64,000 bases of DNA from Chloroflexota bacterium (GCA_029262735.1 JAJCYY010000031.1:42780-106779); one strand, 5' to 3'. Positions 52,464 to 62,644 are shown, counted from the stretch's first letter. A program made the numbers and translations. Notes: generated by a model not told the origin, from the letters alone.

Positions 52464-53873
52464 TTAGAAGTGGATCGCCTCGCCTGTCACTGATGCGCCT
52501 GCTTCCTTGATCGCCTCCGACAGCGTCGGGTGAGCGTGCGTCAGCTTGTGCAGCTCCAGGTTCGTGCCCTCCAGGTACTTCAGCATGCCGATCTCTGCGA
52601 TCAGCTCCGTCGCCTCCGGGCCAATCACATGCGCGCCAACAACCTCGCCCGTATCGGCATCCGTAATCACCTTTGCAAAGCCGTCAGAATCGCCAATCGC
52701 CACCGACTTGCCTGCAACAGCAAACGGCACCTTGCCTATCTTCACATCGATGCCCTGCTCCCTCGCCTCCGCCTCCGTCAGTCCGATCGAGGCGATCTGC
52801 GGGTTGCAGTACGTGCAGCGCGGCATAGACATATAGTCCTCGATCGGCTGCGTCTCGTGCCCCGCCGCCATCTCGGCAGCCACAACTCCCTGGTCGAACG
52901 CAACGTGCGCCAGCGCCAGCTTCCCGTTCACATCACCCACCGCGTAGACGCCGCCCACGTTCGTGCGCATAAAACCGTCAACCTCAATGAACCCGGCCTC
53001 ACTCGTCGCCACACCAACCTCTTCGAGGCCGATGCCGTCCGTGTTCGGCTGCACGCCGACCCCGAGCAGCACCTTGTCGCATGTGAACTCCTTCTGCTCC
53101 CCGCCCTCTTCGTAGCTCACAACTAGCTGCTTGCCCTTCTTCACAACGCTGCCGACCTTCGCACCGAGAGCGAAGCTGATCCCCTGCTTGCCGAACTGGC
53201 GCTCAAGCTCCTTCGAGACCTCTTCGTCCTCTTTCGGCACAAGATGGTCGAGAACTTCGAACATCCGCACCTCGGTGCCGTATGCGTTGAAGTAGTAGGC
53301 AAACTCGCAGCCGATGGCGCTAGCGCCGACTATCGCGATGGCCTTTGGCTGGTCACGAAGCTCCAGCGCGTTCCGAGACGTGATGATGCTCTCGCCGTCG
53401 ATCTCCAATCCCGGCAGCGAGCGCGCCCGCGCGCCGGTGGCGATCACGATGTTCTTGCCGGTGAGAGTCTCGCCACCCTCGATCTCTACCTGTGTAGATG
53501 ACTTCAGCGTCGCCTTGCCCTGGAACAGCTGGATCTTGTTCTTCTTGAGCAGGAAGCCGATGCCCTTCGTGAGACGGTCCGAGACCTTGCGGCTGCGATC
53601 GACCGCCTTGCCCATGTCAGCCTCAAAATTGTCGAACGAGAAGCCCCACTCGTCGGCATTTTTCATATGGCTCACGAGCTCGGCGTTCTTGAGCAGCGAC
53701 TTCGACGGGATGCAGCCCCAGTTCAGGCAGACGCCGCCAAGACCGCCGATGCCTGTGCCGTCGTCCTTCTCAACCACGGCAACGCTCAGGCCGAGTTGCG
53801 CGCCACGGATTGCGGCGTGATATCCGCCGGGACCGGCGCCAATGACTACAAGATCGAATGAGGTGTCTGCCAT
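52464..53873 (-). CDS. lpdA: Dihydrolipoamide dehydrogenase
   Basis: 469 aa. FAD-binding GxGxxG (LVVIGAGPGGYHAAIRGA), redox disulfide C49/C54 (GGVCLNWGCIPSKSL), NAD-binding segment (AIAIVGASAIGCEFAYYFNA), FAD-contacting TNVGGVYAVGDVNG, and the C-terminal HAHPTLSEAIKEAG with the catalytic His. This is the E3 component of pyruvate or 2-oxoglutarate dehydrogenase, or of the glycine cleavage system; none of the partner genes is in the window, so E3 may serve several complexes. Cytoplasmic. Confidence 0.95.
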   Translation of the reverse strand: MADTSFDLVVIGAGPGGYHAAIRGAQLGLSVAVVEKDDGTGIGGLGGVCLNWGCIPSKSLLKNAELVSHMKNADEWGFSFDNFEADMGKAVDRSRKVSDRLTKGIGFLLKKNKIQLFQGKATLKSSTQVEIEGGETLTGKNIVIATGARARSLPGLEIDGESIITSRNALELRDQPKAIAIVGASAIGCEFAYYFNAYGTEVRMFEVLDHLVPKEDEEVSKELERQFGKQGISFALGAKVGSVVKKGKQLVVSYEEGGEQKEFTCDKVLLGVGVQPNTDGIGLEEVGVATSEAGFIEVDGFMRTNVGGVYAVGDVNGKLALAHVAFDQGVVAAEMAAGHETQPIEDYMSMPRCTYCNPQIASIGLTEAEAREQGIDVKIGKVPFAVAGKSVAIGDSDGFAKVITDADTGEVVGAHVIGPEATELIAEIGMLKYLEGTNLELHKLTHAHPTLSEAIKEAGASVTGEAIHF

Positions 53874-54353
53874 TTTAAGAAATATTCCGTTTGATGGTTG
53901 TGTGAGGTTGGCGCCGGCAAGCCAGGCCGGACCGCTTCGTCAGGTGAACGCTATTGATCTGAATCGAGCTGCGGCCAGCCGAGCCGTTGCGTCTTCACTG
54001 GCCATGACTTGAGAACGAGCCGATCTGTCAGCCGAACAATTATACGCGCCACCGGAGTTGAGTCGCAGACCAAACCGGGTTCATTCGCCAGGAGGTATCA
54101 AGCCGATGATTCACTCTCGAATCGAACTCAGGTGAGTATGGCTCAGGTTCCGGTGTGTTATCGCCGAACTGGGCCGAATTGGGTCGAACTGGCTTGTTAC
54201 CGTTCCGATACCTACCTGATCAAAACGTCCAGTCGGAATTGGTGAGATCACCTACTCAGTCGCCCCCTTTCAACACATACCGTCACTGATTGGGTAACAG
54301 AACGGTAGCTGGCACGCGCCGAACTGTTATCGAGTCATTAAGGGAGCAGCACG
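53874..54353. other. Intergenic region before the chemotaxis receptor
   Basis: 480 bp without a convincing gene; a 78-codon frame at 54009-54245 lacks any ribosome site or recognisable product. Contains the divergent promoters of lpdA and the receptor gene. Confidence 0.4.
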
Positions 54354-56534
54354 GTGAGAACATCCAGCGGCGTACATGCAAACGGCGTACAGACCAGCGA
54401 GGGTACCTCATGGGTGCCGAAGTTCGTTCGTAACAGTCTCAGCCTGAAGATCGCAATACCGATGATCGTCGCTGCGGGCATACTTGCGCTTGCAGGCTTC
54501 GTAGTCATCAACCGGCAGCAACAGGCCGCTGCACGCGACCAGGCAGTCAAGACTGCTCAGGCCGTCGTCGCCCAGATGCTTGCGACCCGCTCGGTCTACA
54601 CGCGGGACGTTGTCGCAAACCTGAAGGGCGATGGAGTCGACGTTTCGTTCGGCGTCGAGTTCAACGACAACGACAAGCAGGCTCCCCTGCCCGCGACCCT
54701 CGTCCACAACATCTCTGAGATCGTCAATGCCCAGGGACTGTACGCCGTCGATCTAATCTCACCATGGCCGATCAATCCGAACAAAGCACCAAGGCAAGGG
54801 TGGGAGTCGGACGCAATCACCAGGATGATCGACAATCCGGAACAGGACCTCTCAACGGTGGAGAGCCTGAGCGACGGCCGCTCGCTTCGATTCGTGTCAG
54901 CCGACTTCGCGTCTGTCGACTCGTGCGTGTCCTGCCACAACACCCACCCGGACAGCCCGAAGACCGACTTTCAGCTCGGCGACATGATGGGCGCACTGGT
55001 TGTGCGGGTGCCAATTGAAGATGAGCTGTCTGCGGCAAGCAGCTCCGCAATGTGGATCGCTCTTGGCCTCCTGGCCGGAATTTCCGGAGTGATCGCAGTA
55101 ATCTGGATCATGATGAGGCGCATTGTCCTCAATCCCATCTCTGAAGTCAGAGTTGTTGCCCAGGGCGTGAGCAGCAGGGCGCTACCGGCGCTCGTGCAGT
55201 CGATGAAAGCAACCGCTGAAGGCGATCTGACACAGCGCTTTGACCCTGATGTGCAGAAGGTAGCTGTTGCCTCGGATGATGAGATAGGCCAGATTAGTCA
55301 GTCGTTCAACGAAATCATCGACGGCCTTGACACGACGGCGGATGAGTTCGAGGGCATGAGGGTTGGGATGTCGAGCCTGGTCGGTGAAGTCACCGATACC
55401 GTCGAATCGCTCGGCCGTGCCAGTACCGAACTGGCTGAAGCGGCGAAGCAGGCTGGCGATGCCACGGATGGAATCGCCGAGACAGCGCAGCACATAGCCA
55501 AGGGATCGCAAGAGCAGGCCATATCGGTAGAGAAAGCAAGCACCGCCTCCGGCACCCTTGCTAGCAACGTGGTGAGAATCACGGAGGGTGCCGAGCGTCA
55601 ATCAGAGAGTGCCCGGGAGGCGAACGAGCTCGTCAAGTCGATGTCGGAAGCGGCAGCCGCAGTCACCAAGACAGCAGGATCTGCAACCGAACAGGCCAAA
55701 GTGGCAACAGACGCGGCTGAGAACGGCATGCTGGTTGTAACCGAGACGGTCTCCGGCATGCACAGCATCAATGATGCTGTTGGAGTTGTGAGCAAATACG
55801 TTGAGGAGCTTGGAGATCAGTCAGCCGAGATCGGCAAAATCGTCTCGGTGATCGATGACATTGCAGCACAGACCAACCTGCTGGCTCTGAATGCTGCCAT
55901 TGAGGCCGCTCGGGCAGGCGAGCAGGGACGAGGTTTCGCCGTAGTGGCAGACGAAGTGCGCCAACTTGCAGAGAGAGTGATCGAGGCGACGTCCGAGATC
56001 GGTGATCTGATCGAGCGTGTCCAGAGTGGAGTCGCAAAGTCAGTTGAGGCGTCCGCTTCCGGCGCTGAGCAGGTTTCTGAAGGCACTCACAAGGCCGAGG
56101 CGGCCGGTGAGGCGCTGCAGGCAATCAAGCGCAGCGTGGAAGCGGTAGCAGCGGAGATCGTGAACATCTCCGAAACTGCGAACCAGGTGGGCGCGAACTC
56201 CGGCCAGGTGACGACAACGATCGAGGCGGTCAACTCGATCTCATCGGAGAACAGTGAGATCGCAGGCGAGATCAACGCTGCGACGGATCGTGTGAAGGAG
56301 ACCATCGAAACCGTAGCTTCCGTCACCGAAGAGAGCAGTGCCGCTGCTGAACAGGCTTCGGCCAGCACAGAGCAGATGTCGGCCCAGGTCCAGTCCGTCG
56401 TTCAATCGGCGAACGACCTGGCAGGCATAGCGAACAAGCTGCGCTCGGCGGTATCCGCCTTCAAGACCGATGGAGCCGTGACAGAAGCGTCTGCACAGTC
56501 CTCGCCAAATGACGGGGCTGCTGAAGCGGCGTAG
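54354..56534 (+). CDS. Methyl-accepting chemotaxis protein with Tll0287/DUF3365-like heme sensor
   Basis: 726 aa, GTG start with GGGAG 7 nt upstream. Helix 1 at residues 31-52; an outside domain (55-230) of the Tll0287/DUF3365-type with a CxxCH heme motif at C191/C194/H195 ([14 protein letters not shown]); helix 2 near 233-258; HAMP; then the long signalling coil with the tip [20 protein letters not shown] and [17 protein letters not shown]. It should report redox state or a gas to CheA/CheW, but no che genes are in the window. Terminator at 56568. Confidence 0.9.
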   Translation: MRTSSGVHANGVQTSEGTSWVPKFVRNSLSLKIAIPMIVAAGILALAGFVVINRQQQAAARDQAVKTAQAVVAQMLATRSVYTRDVVANLKGDGVDVSFGVEFNDNDKQAPLPATLVHNISEIVNAQGLYAVDLISPWPINPNKAPRQGWESDAITRMIDNPEQDLSTVESLSDGRSLRFVSADFASVDSCVSCHNTHPDSPKTDFQLGDMMGALVVRVPIEDELSAASSSAMWIALGLLAGISGVIAVIWIMMRRIVLNPISEVRVVAQGVSSRALPALVQSMKATAEGDLTQRFDPDVQKVAVASDDEIGQISQSFNEIIDGLDTTADEFEGMRVGMSSLVGEVTDTVESLGRASTELAEAAKQAGDATDGIAETAQHIAKGSQEQAISVEKASTASGTLASNVVRITEGAERQSESAREANELVKSMSEAAAAVTKTAGSATEQAKVATDAAENGMLVVTETVSGMHSINDAVGVVSKYVEELGDQSAEIGKIVSVIDDIAAQTNLLALNAAIEAARAGEQGRGFAVVADEVRQLAERVIEATSEIGDLIERVQSGVAKSVEASASGAEQVSEGTHKAEAAGEALQAIKRSVEAVAAEIVNISETANQVGANSGQVTTTIEAVNSISSENSEIAGEINAATDRVKETIETVASVTEESSAAAEQASASTEQMSAQVQSVVQSANDLAGIANKLRSAVSAFKTDGAVTEASAQSSPNDGAAEAA

Positions 56535-56567
56535 CGGTCCGTCCGGAGTTGCAGAATGAGATTGCTG

Positions 56568-56604
56568 GCAGAGGCCGGGCGTCAACGTCCGGCCTCTGCT
56601 TTTT
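56568..56604 (+). terminator. Intrinsic terminator after the chemotaxis receptor
   Basis: Perfect 11-bp stem (GCAGAGGCCGG at 56568-56578 and its complement at 56589-56599), 10-nt loop, then TTTTT. It follows the receptor stop by 34 bp. Confidence 0.9.
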
Positions 56605-56710
56605 CACAGAACGGCGTACACAGGCTTGCGGCTTGCACCGATGGCGCATCGGATCTGCCAGCCGATGATTAAGGGCGGACTTCTGAACACGAGATCAGCA
56701 CGGAGTCGAT

Positions 56711-58192
56711 TTGAGACGTTTGCAGCCAAGCAGGACCCTCAGGCTCGCTTTTGCACTGGTTGCGATGGCCGCGACGGCGTGCTCAGGTGTTGGCCCCGAT
56801 CTGGCCGAAGTCGGTGCTGAGCAGCCGCCTGCGCCGACGAAAGCCTCGGAGCGCGCCATCAGCACGCAGCCAGCGGCCACAGCCTCCGAACAACCTGCCG
56901 CCCCTTCGCCGGCTGGTGTTTCACCCGCCGCTACGGCAACAGTGGTACAAACCCCGCAAACACCCGGCCATATCGTCCCGCCAACGCCCGCTCCAGCACC
57001 AACCGCCGCAACTGGCGAGACTGCGCCAACAGCCGCTCCCGTCCCATTCGCAACTGCTACAACCGTGACGTTTGGACCGACAATCGGGATCCTACCGACT
57101 CCAGCCCCATTCCCGACGGCTCCACCACCGGCGCCAACGGCCACCTCCACGCCGGTCCCCGCTCCAACCGCCACTTCAACCCCAGCTCCCACGGCCACAC
57201 CCGCGCCACCAACGCCAACACCGATCGCGCCGCTGCCTCGTCAGGCGCAGTTCGTGCCTCTCGACAATCCGCTCTTCGTTTCAGCCGCCAACGCTCCGGC
57301 CAGAGTCAAAGACGACTCGTTCGTGCTGGGGCTCGACTGGAACGACGAAGTCCGCGCCTATCCGCTCGACATGATGTGGTGGCACCACATCGTCAACGAC
57401 ACCGTCGGCGGCGATCCGGTGCTGGTCACATATTGAATACTCTGCAACTCAGGGATCGGGTTCGATCCCACGGTCGGCAACCACCTGCTCTCGTTCGAGG
57501 TGTTCGGTCTCCACGAGGGTGTGCTGCTGATGTTCGACCGGGAGACCGGCTCGGTCTGGCACCACTTCAACGGCGAGGCCCGAAACGGCTACTACCAGGG
57601 CACATCGCTCGACTTCCTGCCGGTGCAGATGATGCGCTGGGACCAGTGGGTCGAACTCTACCCGGACACAGTCGTTCTATCTGACAACACCGGCTACCAA
57701 CACCAGTACCGGCCAATCACTCCCGGCGCCGCCGTCGGATACACGTCCGCATTCGTCGACCACCGCCTCCCCGCCAACGCCCTGGTGCTCGGCGTGCAGG
57801 TTGCAGGAGGTGTGAAGGCGTTCCCGCAGCAACTGGTGGACGAAGCGGGTGGCGTTGTGAACGATGTCATCGGCGGCGAGCCTGTCGTAGCGTTCTTCGA
57901 TGCAGCCGGATCTGGACTGGCATATTCAGCCGAAGTTGCCGGTGGAGTGCTCGAGTTCTCGCAACACCCGGCGCAGCCAGGGCGCTGGACCGATTCACTG
58001 ACCGGCACGATCTGGGATTCGAGAGGCCTCGCGATCTCAGGCGAGCTGGCAGGCACGAAGCTGCAGTGGGTGACGTCGTTCGTCACCGAGTGGTACGGCT
58101 GGGCCGAATACCACTCCAGCACCGCCATCTTCGGCACAAGCGCAGACTGGGCGCGAGTCGTAGGCCCGCCCGAAGACAAGAACTGCTGCTAG
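56711..58192 (+). CDS. DUF3179 lipoprotein with in-frame TGA at the conserved Cys (candidate selenoprotein)
   Basis: One reading frame of 493 residues if the TGA at 57434-57436 is read through. TTG start (GGAG 5 nt upstream), lipobox MAATAC with Cys24, a Pro/Thr/Ala linker of about 150 residues, then DUF3179: LGLDWNDEVRAYPLDMMWWH, HIVNDTVGGDPVLVTY, TGA, ILCNSGIGFDPTVG, then FEVFGLHEGVLLMFDRETGS and on to NCC. In ordinary DUF3179 proteins the position of the TGA is the first Cys of the TYCPLC motif; here it would read U-x-x-C (U242, C245). The 251 codons after the TGA stay intact, and a SECIS-like hairpin follows. The alternative is a simple nonsense mutation of TGC or TGT. Extracytoplasmic, catalytic role unknown. 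Confidence 0.7.
57452..57469 (+). promoter_or_regulatory. SECIS-like hairpin downstream of the in-frame TGA
   Basis: GGGATCG (57452-57458), loop GGTT (57459-57462), CGATCCC (57463-57469): a perfect 7-bp stem with a 4-nt loop that begins with G. The loop starts 22 nt after the TGA, inside the 16-37 nt window given for bacterial SECIS elements. It lies within coding sequence, as bacterial SECIS elements do. Confidence 0.55.
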
Positions 58193-58209
58193 CTGGACGT
58201 TAAGGGCGT

Positions 58210-58435
58210 CTATTCGCGCCACCCTGAGCCCGTCGAAGGGCGCTATCGGCGTGCCCTCTTCTGTCATCCCGACCGCAGCGGAGGGATCTTACCGGGCATC
58301 AGTCGCAGCCCGCTCATTAGAGCAGTATGCGTACGACTTCCTCGCCCATGTGAGGACACCAGAGAGAGTCAGAACGTCATCCTGACCGCGTCGAAGGGCC
58401 ACTCGACTTCGCTGAGGACAGGCACAGAATGACAA
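58210..58435. repeat. Intergenic dispersed repeats
   Basis: CCACCCTGAGCCCGTCGAAGG (58219), the reverse complement of the CTGCGGTCGGGATGAC element (GTCATCCCGACCGCAGCGGAGGG at about 58262), and CATCCTGACCGCGTCGAAGGGCCACTCGACTTCGCTGAGGACAG (58377-58421), itself an inverted pair, fill the 333 bp between the DUF3179 gene and the enolase-family gene. No gene. Confidence 0.65.
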
Positions 58436-58525
58436 ATCTACCGATTTGTCTGACCACGGGGGTAGCTGCCAAAGGCTGTCGTAGACTCCAACATCGCCCG
58501 ACCGAACGAGAGAAAAACCGCCTGC

Positions 58526-59695
58526 CTAATACTCCCTCAGCCCGCCGTCGGGATTCACCAGCGCTGGACGGTCGTACGGCTTCACCGGGTATTTTGCGAA
58601 CGCCTCCTCGTTAAGATCGATGCCTATGCCCGGACGATCTGGCACTAGCAGGTATCCGCCCTCCCGTGTCAGCGGCTCGTCCACGAGGTCGGCCTTCACA
58701 CCTGTAGCATCGTCGTGTGGATACTCCTGCACAGAGATATTGTGCGTCGCTGCATCCAGCTGCACGCACGCCGCCGTGAGCACGGCAGACAGCGGATTGT
58801 GCGGTACGACGCCAACGTAGTTCGCCTCGGCGATGGCCGCGATCTTCTTGATATTCGTGATCCCGCCCGCCAGCGAAAGATCAGGCCGCACGTACGCCGC
58901 ACCCTTGTGATTCAGCAGATCGAGAAACTGGTATACGGTGTACAGTCGCTCGCCCATGGCCAGCGGCATCGGCACATTCGCCGCAACATACTCCCACTGG
59001 TCCATGTTCTCCGGCTCGATCGGGTCCTCGAAGAAGTACAGGTTGAACGGCTCGAGCGCGCGGCCCACTCCGATAGCCTCGGCAGGCGTCAACCGGTTCA
59101 CCGTGTCGATCATCACGTCGACATCTGGTCCAACGGCGTCTCGCACTGCTCCCACGCGTTCAACCGCGTTGTGCTGCATGCCCGTAAAACTCATCTCCTC
59201 AAGCCCAAGACCCTCCTCAAAGTCGGACTTCCCGAAATCGCCAAACGGGTACAGACGAACCGCTGTGAAGCCCTCGGCAACACGAGCCTTTGCCTCAGCC
59301 GCGAGCTCACCGGGCGTTGAGCCGCCGAGATGCGTGTAGAGCCTGACCTTGTCGCGGGTCGGCCCTCCGAGTAGCTCGTAGACCGGCCTGCCGTATGCTT
59401 TGCCCTTGATGTCCCAGAGAGCGATGTCGATGGCGCCGATCGCGGCCATGACATCTGAACCGCCCCGGAACAGGCAACGACGGAACATGTGCTGCCAGTG
59501 CTTCTCGATCTGCAGCGGGTCCTTGCCAACCAGGTACTCGGCGCAGTACTGCACGCCCGCCCTCGGCAGATACGGCGTCCCACCGGTGCCTGAAGCGGGA
59601 TGCAGCTCGCCGACGCCGTGAATCCCTTCGTCGGTAACAACCTTCACGTAGTTGTAGCGGTCAGCGGCAAGATTTTGTACATCGGTGATCTTCAT
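58526..59695 (-). CDS. Enolase-superfamily dehydratase, second copy
   Basis: 389 aa. Mg2+ ligands D197 (VMIDTVNRL), E223 (FFEDPIEPE) and E249 (AMGERLYT), with VPHNPLS near residue 300 for the catalytic His. The capping domain (IHGVGELHPASGTGGTPYLP) and DIALWDIKGKAYGRPVYELLGG are as in D-galactonate dehydratase. It differs clearly from the copy at 12629, so probably another sugar acid. ATG 59695; no partner gene is near. Confidence 0.85.
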   Translation of the reverse strand: MKITDVQNLAADRYNYVKVVTDEGIHGVGELHPASGTGGTPYLPRAGVQYCAEYLVGKDPLQIEKHWQHMFRRCLFRGGSDVMAAIGAIDIALWDIKGKAYGRPVYELLGGPTRDKVRLYTHLGGSTPGELAAEAKARVAEGFTAVRLYPFGDFGKSDFEEGLGLEEMSFTGMQHNAVERVGAVRDAVGPDVDVMIDTVNRLTPAEAIGVGRALEPFNLYFFEDPIEPENMDQWEYVAANVPMPLAMGERLYTVYQFLDLLNHKGAAYVRPDLSLAGGITNIKKIAAIAEANYVGVVPHNPLSAVLTAACVQLDAATHNISVQEYPHDDATGVKADLVDEPLTREGGYLLVPDRPGIGIDLNEEAFAKYPVKPYDRPALVNPDGGLREY

Positions 59696-59800
59696 GTCTT
59701 TTCCCGTAGGTGGAGCGGTGGATTGAGCGTGTGAGAGCCGGATTGTAAGGCGAGGTTCTACGGCGTCGCCCGTGCCTGTGTCTTACAGCCACCGGCCCCG

Positions 59801-60496
59801 CTACTTCGGCAGAGTGTAGTAGGTAAGCGTGCGCGTCGTAGTCTGGCCGCCGTCGTCTATCGGGGTCATCGTCTCGAGGTCGAACCATTCGCTGAGTAGT
59901 GTGACCTCATACTTGCCAGGCACCGCGCTTGCCAGTCTGATGCTCACAATCCCCGAACTGGGCCTTGGGCCGGGCATCTCGAACTCTTTCGTCCAGCCGC
60001 CTTCCGGTAACAGCTCCAGCGATTCGTTCCGACCGATGCTCAGTCCGTCTGGAACGGTAAGTGTGAACCGGAGTAGCAGATCGCTTCCGTACTCATGAGT
60101 GCCGCCGAACGCCAGCATCGCTTCTTCACCTGCTAAAAAGCAGGCGATAGAGCCGCCGACCAGGGTTGCATACGCGTTGACCTGAACGGCTCCGGGCCGC
60201 GGCGTCGCCGTTGAGAGAGGCCTGATGGCTTCCGCTGTGAACCCGGACCGCAGGCTGGCCTGGAAAGTGCTCCGGGCGGCCTCAAACCGCTCTGAGCTCA
60301 CGCCCCTGCATCGAGGATCGTTCACATCTTCTGGCAGGCCGGGATTTTCGGAGCCGGTGTTCTGTGCGGCTGAGGAACCGGGCTCGTTCGCAGCAGTTTG
60401 AGATTGACCTTCGGAATCCGAACTGCCGCAGGCTGCCGCGAGTGCAAGAAAGGAGATCGCCGCCACGACGGCAGGGCTATTCCGGATACGTCCCAT
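59801..60496 (-). CDS. Lipoprotein, unknown
   Basis: About 231 aa from ATG 60496; the upstream part of the frame is Arg-rich and lacks a signal. Lipobox LALAAAC after MGRIRNSPAVVAAISF, then a Ser/Gln/Asn linker and a folded part (FEAARSTFQASLRSGFTAEA, GSIACFLAGEEAMLAFGGTH, LLRFTLTVPDGLSIGRNE, VPGKYEVTLLSEWF) with beta-sandwich-like ends. Not recognised. Leftward gene between the second enolase copy and the desulfhydrase-like gene. Confidence 0.65.
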   Translation of the reverse strand: MGRIRNSPAVVAAISFLALAAACGSSDSEGQSQTAANEPGSSAAQNTGSENPGLPEDVNDPRCRGVSSERFEAARSTFQASLRSGFTAEAIRPLSTATPRPGAVQVNAYATLVGGSIACFLAGEEAMLAFGGTHEYGSDLLLRFTLTVPDGLSIGRNESLELLPEGGWTKEFEMPGPRPSSGIVSIRLASAVPGKYEVTLLSEWFDLETMTPIDDGGQTTTRTLTYYTLPK

Positions 60497-60725
60497 ATAG
60501 CCATCCTCGCTCGTGCGGCCCTCTCGTTGCAAGGCTCTACGAAGTGGACCGTCGCAGGGATCAGAGGTCGAGCGCCGCCGGACCCCCGCCACAGGCTATT
60601 ATGTGCGGGTCCTTACGACACCAGCCTGCCGCACTCCGCCTGCTATCCAACCCGCATACCAACGCCGAATAAACACTCCTCAGTAAACTCGAGTATCCAA
60701 AAGACATACCCATAGAATCCCTCCA

Positions 60726-61772
60726 ATGACCACCACATCCTCAACCAATACTCACCCACTCACCCGCTCCCAGCTCCGCTCCCGCATCGCAAAGCTGCCT
60801 CGCATGCGCATGGCCCACCTGCCGACGCCGCTGGAAGAGATGCCTCGCCTCACCGCCGAGCTCGGAGGCCCCCGCATCCTCGTCAAGCGGGAAGACATGA
60901 CCGGCCTCGCCTATGGCGGCAACAAGGCCCGGCACTACGAGTTCGAGATGCCGCACATCCGTGATGAGGGTTACGACACCGTGATCAACATCATGGACTA
61001 CCACTCCAACAACGCCCGCATGACCGCCGCCGCCGCCAACAAGACCGGCCTCCGCTACATCCTCATTCTCAAGAACGCGGCGAACCGTCAGATCCAGGGC
61101 AACCTGCTCATCGACAAACTTCTCGGTGCAGAGCTTCACCTTCTCGACCAGTTCCAGTCAGAAACCGCAAACGATTACGCAGCGAAGCTCAAGGAAAAGC
61201 TCGAATCAGAGGGCGCTAAGCCATATCTCGTACAAGACCACCTCTTCCCGCGCATCGTCGGCATGGTCGGTTTCGTCGACGCCGGTCTCGAACTGCTGGA
61301 ACAGGTAGAAGAGCTTGGGCTGCAGAACGTCCGCATCTTTGGCGTCGCTGGCCGCTCTCTCTGTGGCCTCATCCTCGCCGCCCGCAACCTCGGGCTCGAC
61401 TGGAAGTTCACCGGCGTGCAGGTCACCTACGACCCGCCGCTCGACGAGTACATATTCGATCACAACGAAGACATCCAGAAACTGCTCGACCTGCCGGTCA
61501 CTTACTCGAAGACGGACATGCCGGTACTTGGCCAGTACATCGGCGAGGGCTACGGAATCATGACGCCCGAGGTGATCGAGGCGATACATATGGCGGCTCG
61601 CACGGACGCCGTAATCTGCGACCCGAACTACACTGGCACAGTGATGGCGGCGCTGATCGACCAGGTGCGGGAAGGCAAGCTGGGCGCTGACGAAACGGTC
61701 ATCTTCCTGCACACAGGCGGCCTTCCTGCGGTGTTCACATTCGCAGAACAGCTTGCCAATTGGAACGGCTAG
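60726..61772 (+). CDS. PLP-dependent D-cysteine desulfhydrase / ACC deaminase-like enzyme
   Basis: 348 aa. Tryptophan-synthase-beta fold (fold type II) of the ACC deaminase/D-cysteine desulfhydrase family: LVKREDMTGLAYGGNKARHY (PLP Lys in GGNKARH), DYHSNNARMTAAAANKTGLR, VRIFGVAGRSLCGLIL (phosphate-binding) and the ending FLHTGGLPAVFTFAEQLANW. Asn in DYHSNNARM replaces the usual Ser-Asn of a related motif, so the substrate may differ. Could make pyruvate, sulfide and ammonia from D-cysteine, or act on another D-amino acid. Cytoplasmic. Confidence 0.85.
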   Translation: MTTTSSTNTHPLTRSQLRSRIAKLPRMRMAHLPTPLEEMPRLTAELGGPRILVKREDMTGLAYGGNKARHYEFEMPHIRDEGYDTVINIMDYHSNNARMTAAAANKTGLRYILILKNAANRQIQGNLLIDKLLGAELHLLDQFQSETANDYAAKLKEKLESEGAKPYLVQDHLFPRIVGMVGFVDAGLELLEQVEELGLQNVRIFGVAGRSLCGLILAARNLGLDWKFTGVQVTYDPPLDEYIFDHNEDIQKLLDLPVTYSKTDMPVLGQYIGEGYGIMTPEVIEAIHMAARTDAVICDPNYTGTVMAALIDQVREGKLGADETVIFLHTGGLPAVFTFAEQLANWNG

Positions 61773-61849
61773 CCGGGTTTCCTGAGACTCAGTTGGCGTC
61801 GCAAGGACTGTCAGACTCTGCTTCAGCCAGGATAGATTCGGCGGAAACC

Positions 61850-62644
61850 ATGAACACTATCGCAAGGCGAGTTCCTATTCGCCTCACTCCTTTCTCGATC
61901 TTCGGGCTGCTGCTGGCAGTTGTCGGCTGCGGAACCATCGCAGTTGACATCAGCACCGAGATCGTCAGCCAGCAAGAGATCAAGCAGAACATCGAATACG
62001 TCATCTCTGGCCCGATCGCCGCGCTGTTCATCGAGGACGGCGAAATTGAACTCGGAGAAGGCGTCAGCGTCGCCGATCTTGACGCTATTGAGTCGGCTGG
62101 CTGGGATTTTGAGATGGATGTGATCACGGTTGAGGACAAAGACGCGCTCAGGATGCGGATCAACCAGACCTTCACCGGCGTCGACGCGGCAGAGCAGTTC
62201 CGTCTGGCTTCGGAGGCGCTGTCAGAAGAAGACACGTCCACTTCGCTGGTTCCGGTGCTGGAGATCACTGAGACCGAGGACGACGTCGTCTACGACCTCC
62301 GGATGACCGTTTCGACGGTCGAGCAGGATGGTGCGCCGATCGATGGCGCCGCTGTGCCCACCGTTGAGCCACTGATCATCGATGGCACTCCGTTCCCGGC
62401 CTTCCCCGATTTCAGCGACGGTCTCGGAGACTTCACAGATGCCCTTACGGACAGCTTCGATGATTTCATATCGGTTAAGTGGACGGTCGAAATGCCGGGT
62501 CACGTAAGCGAATCGAACGCCACTTCGGAGGACGACAACCGCCTGACGTGGGACTTGACTCTCGCAGACGTCTCAGATGGCGGTAAAGAGCTGTTCGCAC
62601 GGAGCGAAGTGAGTAAAAGCTCAGGCGGCAGCTGCAACCTGTAG
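61850..62644 (+). CDS. Lipoprotein, LppM/DUF3153-like
   Basis: 264 aa from ATG 61850 (the frame starts at 61760 but that part overlaps the previous gene and has no signal). Lipobox LLAVVGC-G at about residue 28, then VDISTEIVSQQEIKQNIEYV and DVITVEDKDALRMRINQTF, an alternating pattern that recalls DUF3153/LppM proteins with their long beta-rich domain. VKWTVEMPGHVSESNATSED is the family-like region (MPG motif). Exported and acidic. 77 bp after the desulfhydrase-like gene, same strand, possibly one transcript. Confidence 0.65.
   Translation: MNTIARRVPIRLTPFSIFGLLLAVVGCGTIAVDISTEIVSQQEIKQNIEYVISGPIAALFIEDGEIELGEGVSVADLDAIESAGWDFEMDVITVEDKDALRMRINQTFTGVDAAEQFRLASEALSEEDTSTSLVPVLEITETEDDVVYDLRMTVSTVEQDGAPIDGAAVPTVEPLIIDGTPFPAFPDFSDGLGDFTDALTDSFDDFISVKWTVEMPGHVSESNATSEDDNRLTWDLTLADVSDGGKELFARSEVSKSSGGSCNL

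Noticed and set aside
54009..54245. 78-codon frame before the chemotaxis receptor
   Set aside because: No ribosome site, no recognisable product, and codon use unlike neighbouring genes.
57440..57475. GGGTTCGATCCC within the DUF3179 gene as a tRNA T-arm
   Set aside because: It is in coding sequence for GIGFDP with no other tRNA parts; read instead as the SECIS-like hairpin.
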